Translations under genes and position numbers: made by a program
DNA from: Halorubrum sp. Atlit-26R
GTDB taxonomy: Archaea; Halobacteriota; Halobacteria; Halobacteriales; Haloferacaceae
Assembly (NCBI RefSeq): GCF_003666015.1
Contig: NZ_QPLT01000008.1
Location: 62,001-126,000 of the forward strand
Direction: 5' to 3'
Length of the DNA: 64,000 nt
Notes under the pieces: generated by a model
Databases searched by the model: none
What the model saw: only the letters and a program-made list of their open reading frames with translations
What the model was told of the DNA's origin: nothing
Part shown: one piece after another, positions 1 through 7,785 of the stretch
Layout of the letters: each line of letters starts with the position of its first letter
Position numbering within the stretch: the first letter of the stretch is position 1

Positions 1-219
1 GGGGGGCCAAAATCATACAACGGTCGGCAAAACCGTCGGAGAGCTCTCGCGAAAGCCGGAAAATGCTTTGTGTGAGGCGAGGTTTTATTAGCCAGTTGTT
101 CTAACAGCATCCGTAAAGCAAGAAGCCATGTTATTTGTGTAGTGTGAACGGAGCAAATAACGTGTTTCTCCGTGAGCTCGCCCCGTCAATTTGCGGGGGA
201 TGTATGATTTTGGCCCCCC
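1..219. repeat. Nested inverted-repeat region
   Basis: Bases 1-19 are the exact reverse complement of 201-219. Between them lie further inverted pairs: TTATTTG (131-137) with CAAATAA (154-160), ACGGAG (148-153) with CTCCGT (168-173), and CCCCG (181-185) with CGGGG (194-198). No credible gene overlaps. Because the outer arm starts at base 1 it may extend beyond the window, so it could be a larger inverted repeat, a terminal repeat, or a structured origin or terminator element. The symmetry is seen directly; the role is unknown. Confidence 0.75.
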
Positions 220-401
220 TCCCCCCCGGACTACGTGTTCTCCGGGAGATCGGCGTGTTCGCAGACGTTTTGCGCCGGAATCGCGATAATCCGCCGCGCG
301 GGTTGTAATGCTGCGCCCCCGTTGTAACTCTCGACCCGGTGATGTAACCCCGAGGTTGGCTCAAACGGCTGTAATTCTCTGGTTTTATAAACAACCCCGG
401 C

Positions 402-636
402 TGTAACCCTTGTAATGCCGTGGGGTGGGTTGTAACCCTTGTAATGCGCTGGTGGTAATACAGCAGGGGTTGTAACCCTTGTAATGCTGTGGGGTGGGTT
501 GTAACCCCTGTAACGCGGTGGTTTTATAAACAAACCCGGGAACTGGAGGGTTGTAACCCATGTAATGCTGCGGGGTAGTTGTAATCCAACGGCTTGGGGA
601 GGCCCCGGCCGAGCGGGGGTTGTAACCCCTGTAATG
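402..636 (+). repeat. Iteron array, six copies of TGTAACCCNTGTAATGC
   Basis: Near-identical 17-mers TGTAACCC(T/C/A)TGTAA(T/C)GC start at about 402, 431, 471, 500, 552 and 621, all in one orientation, with 29-69 bp between starts. Diverged relatives (GTTGTAATGC near 302, GATGTAACCCC near 342, GTTGTAATCC near 580) flank them. Direct repeats next to an Orc1/Cdc6 gene are probable initiator-binding sites. The repeat unit itself is TGTAA twice, 9-10 bp apart, which suggests two half-sites on one helical face. Confidence 0.8.
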
Positions 637-806
637 CCGAGGGGTGGTTGTATGGTTCCGGTTTGGGTGGTGTCCTATACTGCGCTGGCGTAGGATACTG
701 CCGGGGCTCCCGATACTACTCCGGCACCGGCAAATGCTCTGGTCGTTGGTTTTATGTAGGATGGATTAAAACGGGTATGTAGCGCGATGCGAGTGAGCGA
801 TACAAG

Positions 807-852
807 CCCGTTGACTACGGGCGACCGACCAACAGATCCCGTTGACTACGGG
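807..852 (+). promoter_or_regulatory. Two tandem CCCGT-N5-ACGGG palindromes upstream of orc1/cdc6
   Basis: The 15-mer CCCGTTGACTACGGG occurs identically at 807-821 and 838-852. Each copy is a perfect 5-bp inverted repeat around TGACT. The 31-bp spacing is about three helical turns, and the second copy ends 41 bases before the start codon. They could be autoregulatory operator sites for Orc1/Cdc6, ORB-like sites, or hairpins in the leader. A TATA-like TTTTATGTA lies near 750. Confidence 0.6.
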
Positions 853-893
853 TGTCAGACGGATAGCCACAGCCTGCCGGGGGGTGTCTGATA

Positions 894-2135
894 ATGGCGA
901 ATTTGTTTGAAGACACCGCCACAGACATTTTCGATTCGATGGATCGACTCCGGGATGCGTATATCCCAGATGAGGTCCTCCATCGGGAGGAGCAGATCAG
1001 CGAACTACGCATGGCCCTCATGCCGGCAGTAAACGGAGATACGCCGTCTCACCCGTTCCTCGTGGGACCGAACGGGACGGGGAAGACTCTCGTCACTAAG
1101 CACGTCACCTCTCAGCTGAAAGAATACATCGAGGAACAAAACGAGGAGAAACCGCCGGAGGACCAGCAGGAGGTTTCGATCGTCTACACGAACTGTTCAG
1201 ACTGTACCTCCGGCTACGCTGCTTCTATTCGGGCAGCAAACCAGATTCTCCCAGAAGAACAACGACTCTCAGAGACGGGACACTCGTCTCGTGTGGTCAA
1301 CAAACGGCTGTTCAACGCGCTCAACGAGCAGGGCGATATTGTGGTGCTGGTTCTCGACGAGATCGGCGGCGCCGACGATCTCAACGACCTGTTCTATCAG
1401 GCGAGCCGCGGGACTCAGCCCGGGACGTACCTCGATGGAACGAAGTTGTGTGTGATCTGTACGGCAAACAACCTCTCGTTCCGGGACAACTTCAACAGCG
1501 CCGTGCGTTCGTCTCTTGTCGAGCACACGATCGAGTTCCCAGCCTACGACGCAAACGAGATCCGAGATATTCTTGAGATGCGAGCGGAGGAGGCGTTCAC
1601 GGAACAGGGTATCGACCAGTCGGCAGTCGAGATCGCCTCGGCTTTGGCTGGCAAGCAGAACGGAGACGCCCGTTACGGGCTCGATATGCTACTCAAGGGC
1701 GGCCAATACGCGATGAATATGGGTGATTCACCGGTTACTGACGAACATATCCGTCGCGGAAAGGAGAAAGTCGACCGCACCCGGATGGACTCCCTGATTT
1801 CGACGTACTCCGAAACGGGGCAGATAATCATAGCATCTCTCGCTCACGCAATGAAGCAGGCCGAAAAAATGCCCGAGAGTGCTAAGGTGACCGGGACAAC
1901 CGTGTTGAACATCTACGAGCAGGCTTGCGAGGCTACGGCCACCAACGCTGTCAAGAGACAGAACTTCTACAGTTACCTCCGCGACTTCAGCGATAACGAG
2001 GTCGTGGAAGTAATCCGAAACAGCAACTCCAATACTAACGAATACCGGCTCTCTTACCCGCCGGACGCGATATTTCAGGCACTTTCACCTAACATTCAGG
2101 AGTCGCTAAAGCAAGAGACGAAGCTGATTGACTGA
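894..2135 (+). CDS. orc1/cdc6: Orc1/Cdc6 replication initiator
   Basis: This AAA+ initiator is expected to bind the adjacent iterons and recruit replicative helicase. The 413-residue protein has Walker A GPNGTGKT (about residues 58-65), a Walker B VVLVLDEI stretch (about 150-157), an AAA+ lid, and a C-terminal region that can hold the winged helix. Length is normal for haloarchaeal Orc1/Cdc6. The ATG at 894 follows a G-rich leader and is the first in frame before the conserved N terminus. It lacks the window-wide promoter module. The nucleotide-binding residues look intact, unlike the MCM encoded at 44133. Which origin it serves is inferred from adjacency. Confidence 0.93.
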   Translation: MANLFEDTATDIFDSMDRLRDAYIPDEVLHREEQISELRMALMPAVNGDTPSHPFLVGPNGTGKTLVTKHVTSQLKEYIEEQNEEKPPEDQQEVSIVYTNCSDCTSGYAASIRAANQILPEEQRLSETGHSSRVVNKRLFNALNEQGDIVVLVLDEIGGADDLNDLFYQASRGTQPGTYLDGTKLCVICTANNLSFRDNFNSAVRSSLVEHTIEFPAYDANEIRDILEMRAEEAFTEQGIDQSAVEIASALAGKQNGDARYGLDMLLKGGQYAMNMGDSPVTDEHIRRGKEKVDRTRMDSLISTYSETGQIIIASLAHAMKQAEKMPESAKVTGTTVLNIYEQACEATATNAVKRQNFYSYLRDFSDNEVVEVIRNSNSNTNEYRLSYPPDAIFQALSPNIQESLKQETKLID

Positions 2136-2276
2136 CTGAGTGTTTTCTTTCCGGAGCGACGAAGACGCTCTATTGCGGTAGAGGTTGAGAGATACCGGTG
2201 CCCGACGTCGAGGGCGCCAAGTATGGAGCTTGTGTTGACAAGCGAAGATACCACCGTGCCCTGTATATTTCATTAC

Positions 2277-2305
2277 TATACTGGAAATAATGGAAAACAC
2301 TAAGT
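2277..2305 (+). promoter_or_regulatory. Element promoter for 2342 gene
   Basis: Module TATACTG, TAATGGAAA, CTAAGT; leader GAGGGGAAGAACG precedes the ATG. First copy in the window. Confidence 0.8.
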
Positions 2306-2341
2306 AGCACGGGGCCCTTGATACAGATGAGGGGAAGAACG

Positions 2342-2680
2342 ATGGCACCAGAGCAAGAGCAGGAACTTGAATCGGTACAGGCGGGCGAATCGGTGTACGT
2401 CGAGATTGGGACGGGATCGGTCCTTCAGGGTGTGATGCTGGACGGGCCGCCGTCCTCGCACGGCTACTCCGGGCGGGCCGACGCCAACGACCGGCGTGTC
2501 GTGCGGGTCGAGATCGACCACGACGCCCGCCGCGGCGATCCCGGCCTCCCAGACCACATGGCTCCCGGAGAGTACCAGCCGGACGACACCGGTGCCGTGT
2601 TCCGAGACGCGTACACGATCGACGCCGACGAACAGACCTACCTCGTTGATCCCGAGCGGTTCCGGGGGCGGGCGCAGTAA
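2342..2680 (+). CDS. Small acidic protein, beta-barrel-like, unknown function
   Basis: 112 residues, strongly acidic. Residues about 12-35 (AGESVYVEIGTGSVLQG) resemble short beta modules in the products at 14322 and 50994, where a GD/GES-V-V-L-G-G-FEG pattern recurs; this may be a small Sm/KOW-like fold, which is inference. I chose the ATG at 2342 rather than an upstream in-frame ATG at 2327 because the ATGGCA follows the GAAGAACG leader exactly as in other genes. It is first in an apparent operon with 2698 and 3472. Confidence 0.75.
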   Translation: MAPEQEQELESVQAGESVYVEIGTGSVLQGVMLDGPPSSHGYSGRADANDRRVVRVEIDHDARRGDPGLPDHMAPGEYQPDDTGAVFRDAYTIDADEQTYLVDPERFRGRAQ

Positions 2681-2697
2681 GCGGTTCGAGGTCTCCT

Positions 2698-3456
2698 ATG
2701 CCTACACAACCCAACTCCGATACGACACACGAGGAGACGGACGCACCGCCGCGATACGACTGTCTGTGCTGCGATCGCGACTACCTTCCCGAAGACGAGC
2801 TCGGCCGCCACGTCACCAGAGATCACGATGCGGGCGACGTGGCGATCAGCATGGCTCCGGCGAACATCCCGGCAGTCGCCCGGTTCCCGGACGATCCGGA
2901 GATCACGACCCGGAAGGCGGCGCTAAAGGCGATCAAGCAAGACGGTCGCGAGGGCGAACCGCCGGAGGTGACCCGGCGGCTTTCCGCCGGCGAGTGCCCC
3001 ATCTGCCGCGAGCCTGTGGCGCCGGACAGCGACGTTCCGGTCCGGATGGTCCCACCGCACGGCCACGGGCCGTGGGAGTGGTATCAGGCGCTCCGTGAGG
3101 CGGTCCCCGACGAGTATGAGCAGAGCCCGACGTTCGACGACGGTGGGTACCCCCGCCCGGCAGGAACGGTCATGGAACTTGTCCCGGGTGATTGGTTCGA
3201 GATCACCGTCGAGGGGTGGGACGAGCCGGTGGCCGGGTACGTTCGCGAGGTCGACGACCCCCGGGCGAGAGCCGTCGCGGGCGAGTGGGAGAGTCGCGAG
3301 GTTACGGCGACGGTGTCCAACACCCCCGGCGCCGACGGCCGAGAGTCTGCCACCCTTCATCCGAACCCTGATGGGGCGGTCAAACTCCGCCGGCCGGGGG
3401 TACCGTCCGTCGACGTGCGAACAGTTACCCGCCGGCCGTGGTACGTGAACGAGTAA
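2698..3456 (+). CDS. Zinc-finger protein, C2H2-like plus second Cys/His cluster
   Basis: 252 residues. The N terminus has CLCCDRDYLPEDELGRHVTRDH (residues 23-44), a C-x2-C-x12-H-x4-H finger; a second cluster CPIC with HGH follows around residues 100-125. The C-terminal half is beta-rich and unrecognised. Such fingers bind nucleic acid or protein, and no partner can be named. It starts 17 bases after the 2342 gene ends and is followed 15 bases later by 3472, consistent with one transcript from the promoter at 2277. Confidence 0.75.
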   Translation: MPTQPNSDTTHEETDAPPRYDCLCCDRDYLPEDELGRHVTRDHDAGDVAISMAPANIPAVARFPDDPEITTRKAALKAIKQDGREGEPPEVTRRLSAGECPICREPVAPDSDVPVRMVPPHGHGPWEWYQALREAVPDEYEQSPTFDDGGYPRPAGTVMELVPGDWFEITVEGWDEPVAGYVREVDDPRARAVAGEWESREVTATVSNTPGADGRESATLHPNPDGAVKLRRPGVPSVDVRTVTRRPWYVNE

Positions 3457-3471
3457 GCGGAGATCCCGAAC

Positions 3472-3747
3472 ATGAAACTCGATATTGAATCTCCAGACGA
3501 GACGACGAAGCGATACATCGTGAACTACCGGAAGCGCGACAGCGAGGAGTTGGCCTATCACATCCGGGCGTTGCTGGAAACGAACGACCGGGTGGAACTG
3601 TGGGCGGCCGGCGAGCGCCAGCTGGCGACGGTCGACAGCGACGGGTCGGCTTACGAACCGGAGGAGGCCCGAGGCGTACTGGTCGGCGGCGAGCAGATCC
3701 ACCCGGAAGACGTCGACGAGATACAGGCGATCACAGGGTCGATCTAA
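3472..3747 (+). CDS. Small protein of unknown function
   Basis: 91 residues, alternating helix and strand, no recognised motif. An RBS-like GCGGAGATCC sits upstream of the ATG. It is probably the last gene of the 2342-3747 operon. Confidence 0.65.
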   Translation: MKLDIESPDETTKRYIVNYRKRDSEELAYHIRALLETNDRVELWAAGERQLATVDSDGSAYEPEEARGVLVGGEQIHPEDVDEIQAITGSI

Positions 3748-4227
3748 TCCACGGGGCGCTGGTTATCAACCTTCGATACTGTTCCCCCATGCTTAGGTTC
3801 TGCCAGCTCTGTTGAAATCCTCAGATGCTGATAGTTAGGAGAGGCTATGCTGAATACACAGCGCGTATCTTGTACTTGCCCTCGGGGTATTCTGGCTGTT
3901 CGAAGAGGTCGCCGCTGCGCACAGAATCGCACTCCGCTTTTGTAGTGATATGGTGGAGAACCGTGTTCAGGGGGGGAATAAAAAAGGCTAGCTCCAACAT
4001 TGTCACGTACAAAGCCGGCGGCAAGGATAGGTAATCTACGCCGGTAGAGATTGGTACAAACTGCTCTGTCGAATAGCGGTGTTGACCGAGGGGGTCAAAC
4101 TTCAAGTCGGCTTGTTAGCGGTTGACGATAGTGGTCTCTACATCGGTATCGTCTCACCATGGCTCAGAGATCGCTATTCAACACAGCAGTAGAAACACTA
4201 ATCCGATTCGTGTGAATATACAATCAT
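3748..4227. other. Intergenic stretch with IS-like end; no confident gene
   Basis: 480 bases with AT content rising to the right. It contains the first copy of the TCTGTTGAAATCCTC end sequence (3808-3822). A minus-strand reading frame at 3845-4105 (86 residues, one hydrophobic segment) ends at this repeat and may be a truncated host gene fragment; I do not call it a functional gene. Confidence 0.5.
3808..3834 (+). repeat. IS-like end, left copy
   Basis: TCTGTTGAAATCCT-C-AGA followed by TGATAG; pairs as an inverted repeat with 6769-6795. Confidence 0.6.
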
Positions 4228-4797
4228 ATGGACCGTCGCCACTATCTCTCCCTCTCTTCCGTAGCCCTTGCTGGATTGAGCGGTTGTACAGGAGATCCGT
4301 CTGGAATCATCAGCGACAACGATAGTGTATCTCCGAACACTGATTCAAACACCACAGTAGATTCTGACGAATCGAATTATTCTGATAGTTCCGATGATTC
4401 CACTAATGAATCCACAGATGAAGATGGACAATCATCTGTGGAGGAAGTGATTGATCTCCCTGTTATTGAGGATATGTCTGTCAGGTCTGATGAAAGTTGG
4501 TTATATCTGTCACGGGCTTACAAGACGCCGAACTACGCTGATGAATTCACGATGCTAGAACAGTGGACCATCGAGAGCGATGACATAACCATAGAAGAGG
4601 AAAATGAGAATGATATTGAACCAGAAACAGAAAGTGATGTGGTGTTAGTGGGTCTCAGTATTCTCTCTTTGAATCGGTGGGGTAACAACATACAGACAGG
4701 TGATTACGATGTGACACTCGTTCTTGAAGCTCCAAATGGAGATACGAGTGAGCCTGCCTCTGAATCGATATCAATTACAGAACAGGCTAGTCAGTAA
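4228..4797 (+). CDS. Tat-type lipoprotein
   Basis: 189 residues. Starts MDRRHYLSLSSVALAGLSGC: twin arginine, short hydrophobic stretch, then a lipobox LSGC, predicting Tat export and lipid attachment at Cys20. An acidic Ser/Asp/Thr-rich linker (about 30-70) follows, then a beta-rich domain, typical of haloarchaeal surface lipoproteins. The N terminus is shared with the convergent gene at 5453-6196 (GCTGDPSGIIS), so the two are paralogues flanking the rhomboid gene. It lies in the AT-richer insert. Ligand unknown. Confidence 0.8.
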   Translation: MDRRHYLSLSSVALAGLSGCTGDPSGIISDNDSVSPNTDSNTTVDSDESNYSDSSDDSTNESTDEDGQSSVEEVIDLPVIEDMSVRSDESWLYLSRAYKTPNYADEFTMLEQWTIESDDITIEEENENDIEPETESDVVLVGLSILSLNRWGNNIQTGDYDVTLVLEAPNGDTSEPASESISITEQASQ

Positions 4798-4855
4798 TAC
4801 TCGAAAACCATGGTGTGAGGACCATTTAAATGAGATGACTGCTTGAAGACACAGT

Positions 4856-5452
4856 ATGCCCTCTGAATCTGATTCAGGCTCTGAAATTGCTACTGGCATT
4901 TTTTGGAATCCAGTTGTACAGACGCTCAGTATAATGTCTGTAGTGTCAATTGTGGGTTGGACTGCGTTTATGGGAGCAGGTGGTGTGGTTGAACCATTTG
5001 TTTTGTCCGCCCCTCTTGATGAATCTCCAGAGTCTATTGTCCTCTCTATCTATGCTCACGCAAACACACAGCATCTAATTAGTAATGCGATGTTGATTGG
5101 GTTGGTTGGTGGGCTTATTTCGTTCTCTTCATCGTGGCTTCGCTTCCACCTCTTCTTTGTCCTGAGTGGATCTCTTTCAGGGATTACACAGTTGGTTGTG
5201 ATGGAGTATTATGGCACGGCTGGACCTGCTCTTGGGGCTAGCGGGGCGGGGTTCGCTTTGTTGGGATACTTGGTTGTAGCGAACCCAGTCGCGGACTACC
5301 TCTCTGGGCGGGCAATTGTTGGTCTCATCATCGTCGGAGCATCCGTACTAACAATCTACTTCTCACCATCGGGAAGCGGAATAATGGCTCACTTCAGCGG
5401 GGCAGTAATCGGGATGATTGCGGGTCGCTTCCACCTACTGAATGCGGAGTAA
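4856..5452 (+). CDS. Rhomboid-family intramembrane serine protease
   Basis: 198 residues, about six membrane segments. The signature residues are visible: HANTQHLISN (about 67-76), the nucleophile motif GASG (about 127-130), and MAHFSG with the catalytic His (about 177). Rhomboids cleave substrates within the membrane. Length is short but complete for a six-helix core. It ends at 5452, directly abutting the convergent lipoprotein gene, and lies 58 bases after another lipoprotein; a functional link is possible but unproven. Confidence 0.8.
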   Translation: MPSESDSGSEIATGIFWNPVVQTLSIMSVVSIVGWTAFMGAGGVVEPFVLSAPLDESPESIVLSIYAHANTQHLISNAMLIGLVGGLISFSSSWLRFHLFFVLSGSLSGITQLVVMEYYGTAGPALGASGAGFALLGYLVVANPVADYLSGRAIVGLIIVGASVLTIYFSPSGSGIMAHFSGAVIGMIAGRFHLLNAE

Positions 5453-6196
5453 TCAGTTGTCTGGCTCAGTTATCTCGACCTCGTAAGAGACCTCTTGACT
5501 GTCCTCAAGAATACCCGCAGTAAATAGAGAGTTTAATGGACACCATACCCAACACACCTCAGAAATATTTATTGTATCCAGATTCACGAACGAGCCTTTA
5601 ATATCCTCATTTTGTAGGTAATCTGCTGAAATAGTTTGTATTGTCTCCCCTTCTTGATTAGCAAATACTAGATTCATCTCAACATTTGTCCGTAAGCGAG
5701 GTTGGTGGAACCCATCAAGATTGAATGGTCCGAATACATTTTCACTGCTACCCGAAAATTCGATCGGAAAAGTAGCTTCCCCTACATCGTCTTCAGAATA
5801 TATCGGTTGATCTTCCACTGTGATACTCCAATCAATACTATCCTCTGCTTCGATCTCCAAAGCATACTCTTCCGAAGTAGTATCGACAGCAGTTCTCGTG
5901 AAAGCCCGTGGGAAATCAACACCCAGATCTAGAGGAGAATCATTATCCGAATTCACCAGAGAAACCGTAATTGGCTCTTCTGTATCAATTCGGAAGAAAG
6001 TCATTCCATCGTTTTCGACTGTTATTTCATGTAAACCTGAGCCAGTTCCCTCAAAGGTGGTCTCAGTCGGCTCTGGACCAGAATCTGGCACCAAATCTGT
6101 TCCTTCGCTGTCGTTCGAGATTATACCAGATGGGTCTCCAGTACAGCCAGTAAGGGCTACTGAACCAGACAGGGCAATATAGTGACGACGATTCAT
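5453..6196 (-). CDS. Tat-type lipoprotein, paralogue of 4228 product
   Basis: 247 residues from the ATG at 6196 (MNRRHYIALSGSVALTGC), chosen over an upstream in-frame start because it begins the signal peptide. Twin arginine and lipobox LTGC predict Tat export and lipidation. After the Cys it shares TGDPSGIIS with the 4228 product. The rest is an acidic beta-rich domain with CWVWC near residue 215. It converges with the rhomboid gene with zero spacing. Confidence 0.8.
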   Translation of the reverse strand: MNRRHYIALSGSVALTGCTGDPSGIISNDSEGTDLVPDSGPEPTETTFEGTGSGLHEITVENDGMTFFRIDTEEPITVSLVNSDNDSPLDLGVDFPRAFTRTAVDTTSEEYALEIEAEDSIDWSITVEDQPIYSEDDVGEATFPIEFSGSSENVFGPFNLDGFHQPRLRTNVEMNLVFANQEGETIQTISADYLQNEDIKGSFVNLDTINISEVCWVWCPLNSLFTAGILEDSQEVSYEVEITEPDN

Positions 6197-6259
6197 ATTC
6201 GAAGTATAACGACTCGACACTTATTAGCTCGCCTACTACTCAAATTCTACATCAGTGGC

Positions 6260-6274
6260 TCTGTTGAAATCCTC
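6260..6274 (+). repeat. IS-like end, internal copy
   Basis: TCTGTTGAAATCCTC, same orientation as 3808. With 6769-6795 it could bound a separate 536-bp unit carrying the small membrane protein. Confidence 0.55.
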
Positions 6275-6371
6275 TTCTTCAGATATATTCTCACCTGAAA
6301 CAGCCGGTTGGTGTGAGTTGCTTCGTGATTAATAACCGTAATTTAAGACATTCGGACATAACGAGTTTCAC

Positions 6372-6728
6372 ATGCCCTCCTCAAAACGTATTGCGGCGGT
6401 GTTGGTACTGATTGGTATAATTGGATTGGCGTATTCGGCACTGACTGGTCAAGTCATAATTGGAGCGTGGTTGACGCTTTCAGCATTTGGTGTCGCGGCA
6501 CTGGTGTACTACGGCGATTCCGAACGTCATACGCTCACTCGTGCTGCGATCGCTGTCACGGTTGCCTATGGCATTTTTATGCGCCAGTTGCCGATGGCTG
6601 TCATCGCCGCCTGTGTTGTCTACCTCTCTGCGTGGCTTACCGGACCAAACAGTCCGTTCAACGCACCTGACACAGCGATATTTCCTACTCGACAAACAAC
6701 TACTGAAGGATCAGAAGACACTGATTGA
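6372..6728 (+). CDS. Small integral membrane protein, unknown function
   Basis: 118 residues with three to four hydrophobic helices (about 7-27, 30-47, 55-70, 74-92) and a polar C-terminal tail. No family recognised. It sits alone between two oppositely oriented copies of the IS-like end (6260 and 6769), so it could be passenger DNA of a small mobile unit. Confidence 0.65.
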   Translation: MPSSKRIAAVLVLIGIIGLAYSALTGQVIIGAWLTLSAFGVAALVYYGDSERHTLTRAAIAVTVAYGIFMRQLPMAVIAACVVYLSAWLTGPNSPFNAPDTAIFPTRQTTTEGSEDTD

Positions 6729-6768
6729 CAGTCCTGATTTCTTGTACTGACCACAACCGGGGCAGCAT

Positions 6769-6795
6769 CTATCACTTTCTAAGGATTTCAACAGA
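6769..6795 (-). repeat. IS-like end, right copy (inverted)
   Basis: Reverse complement begins TCTGTTGAAATCCTTAGA and contains TGATAG, matching 3808-3834 apart from a few bases. It marks the right edge of the AT-richer block. Confidence 0.6.
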
Positions 6796-6846
6796 ACCGT
6801 TCTGCCGTATAGTACCGCCGCTCAACGGCTAATTCAGAGAGTAAGC

Positions 6847-7107
6847 ATGGATACCGACAAACCCACCGACCGGGCTATTGACTCCGAATCCGAACCGTAT
6901 CTTCGCCTTGATAACGAGCGAGTCGCTGGTAGCGACAGCGAGGTCGGCATCGAGGGGGCAGACGAACAGACGGTAGCGGTGAGGCATAAACACGAGGGCG
7001 TCCGGTTCGACGCGACGCTTGACGACGACGGGTATCTCCGTGGCGCCCACGACCGATACCTCCCAACCGGGCTGTACGCGATCGTCGACGAGTCCCCGGA
7101 CCAGTAG
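6847..7107 (+). CDS. Small acidic protein, unknown function
   Basis: 86 residues, D/E-rich, beta-like C terminus (VAVRHKHEGVRFDATLDDDGYL). The ATG follows GAGAGTAAGC. The element promoter module is absent upstream, where the inserted AT-rich block ends only 51 bases before the start; the insertion may have cut the gene off from its original promoter. Confidence 0.6.
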   Translation: MDTDKPTDRAIDSESEPYLRLDNERVAGSDSEVGIEGADEQTVAVRHKHEGVRFDATLDDDGYLRGAHDRYLPTGLYAIVDESPDQ

Positions 7108-7171
7108 ACGCACATCTCGCCTTTTCTCCGCTACTCTCGTCCCGGTAGAAGTGCCAGCCGAGAACCACAAC

Positions 7172-7201
7172 CATACTAAGAATAATGGAAAACAACTAAG
7201 T
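7172..7201 (+). promoter_or_regulatory. Element promoter for 7238 gene
   Basis: Module CATACTA, TAATGGAAA, CTAAGT; leader ends GAGAACG before ATGGCA. Confidence 0.8.
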
Positions 7202-7237
7202 GCCCGGGCCTCCACGATCCGATGAGGCAAGAGAACG

Positions 7238-7735
7238 ATGGCATACAGAACTCAGTCCAATCGCGTTGATACGCTCGCAGGAGAAGCGGTCGAGCCGTTC
7301 GGGACCGACGTGCTGATCGACCGGGTGGTCCCAGCGGTTGAAGACTCCCACAAGGTGAACACGATCGCGACGCTCGTTCAGAGCGCCGAGGCCGTCGACA
7401 CGCGCGCTTTCTCCGAGCAGACGACCGAGAAGGCGGGAGACGCGGCCGAGGAGATGGGCGAGGAGATCCACAACGTCGTCGACGAGGTAGTGGCCGACGA
7501 GTGCGCGCAGGTCTTGGAGGAGGCAGGCCCGGAGTGGTGGGAGCAGTCCGATATTCTCACCGAGGAGATGGTCTCCGAAGCGGTCAGAGAGGCGGCGGCA
7601 TGGCTTCAGGACCACCCGGACGCAGCCGAGCGTGCGGGTGTTACCGTCCCGAGCGACACCCCCGAGGCGGGAACGGCCGTGACTCACGACCCGTCGTACA
7701 CCAGCGATAAGGCGACAGAATCAAACGGATACTAA
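7238..7735 (+). CDS. Acidic helical protein, unknown function
   Basis: 165 residues, predicted mostly helical in the middle (about 50-130, rich in E-A-A heptad-like runs), with a disordered acidic tail. No motif recognised. The start follows the canonical leader. Its stop codon (7733-7735) lies inside the next promoter module, showing very tight gene packing. Confidence 0.75.
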   Translation: MAYRTQSNRVDTLAGEAVEPFGTDVLIDRVVPAVEDSHKVNTIATLVQSAEAVDTRAFSEQTTEKAGDAAEEMGEEIHNVVDEVVADECAQVLEEAGPEWWEQSDILTEEMVSEAVREAAAWLQDHPDAAERAGVTVPSDTPEAGTAVTHDPSYTSDKATESNGY

Positions 7736-7751
7736 TGGAAAACTATTAAGT
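7724..7751 (+). promoter_or_regulatory. Element promoter for 7786 gene, overlapping preceding stop
   Basis: Module ACGGATAC, TAATGGAAA, TTAAGT; the TAA stop of the 7238 gene is part of the TAATGG box. Confidence 0.75.
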
Positions 7752-7785
7752 GGGTGCCCGCCCTCGTTTGATTTAGGATCGAACG

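Larger units (their letters stand above)
220..893. other. Putative replication origin
   Basis: This is a 670-base non-coding stretch between the inverted-repeat region and orc1/cdc6. It contains the iteron array, two copies of GGTTTTATAAACAA (381-394 and about 520-533) that could serve as an unwinding element, G-rich tracts, and two palindromes near the gene start. Haloarchaeal origins typically lie next to an orc1/cdc6 gene and carry repeated initiator-binding boxes. The layout fits that rule, but the repeats do not match the chromosomal origin-recognition box I know. Origin function is inferred. Confidence 0.75.
3808..6795. mobile_element. AT-richer insert bounded by inverted IS-like ends
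   Basis: TCTGTTGAAATCCTCAGA at 3808 recurs inverted at 6769-6795 (about 80% identity over 27 bases, including the shared TGATAG), with a third, direct copy at 6260-6274. The block between is visibly poorer in GC than its flanks and encodes secretion-type host proteins without the element promoter module. No transposase is present. Ends of this kind occur in haloarchaeal insertion sequences (from memory, unchecked), so this may be a composite or MITE-flanked cargo. Confidence 0.5.

Noticed and set aside
402-636. Possible CRISPR-like array
   Set aside because: Repeats are only 17 bp, spacing is irregular, and the location beside orc1/cdc6 points to iterons.
594-782. 62-residue plus-strand open frame in the origin
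   Set aside because: Made of repeat sequence with Gly/Tyr/Cys bias, no start signals, and it overlaps iterons.
3845-4105. 86-residue minus-strand frame with a hydrophobic segment
   Set aside because: Ends near the IS-like repeat, with no promoter or family; kept only as a possible truncated relic.
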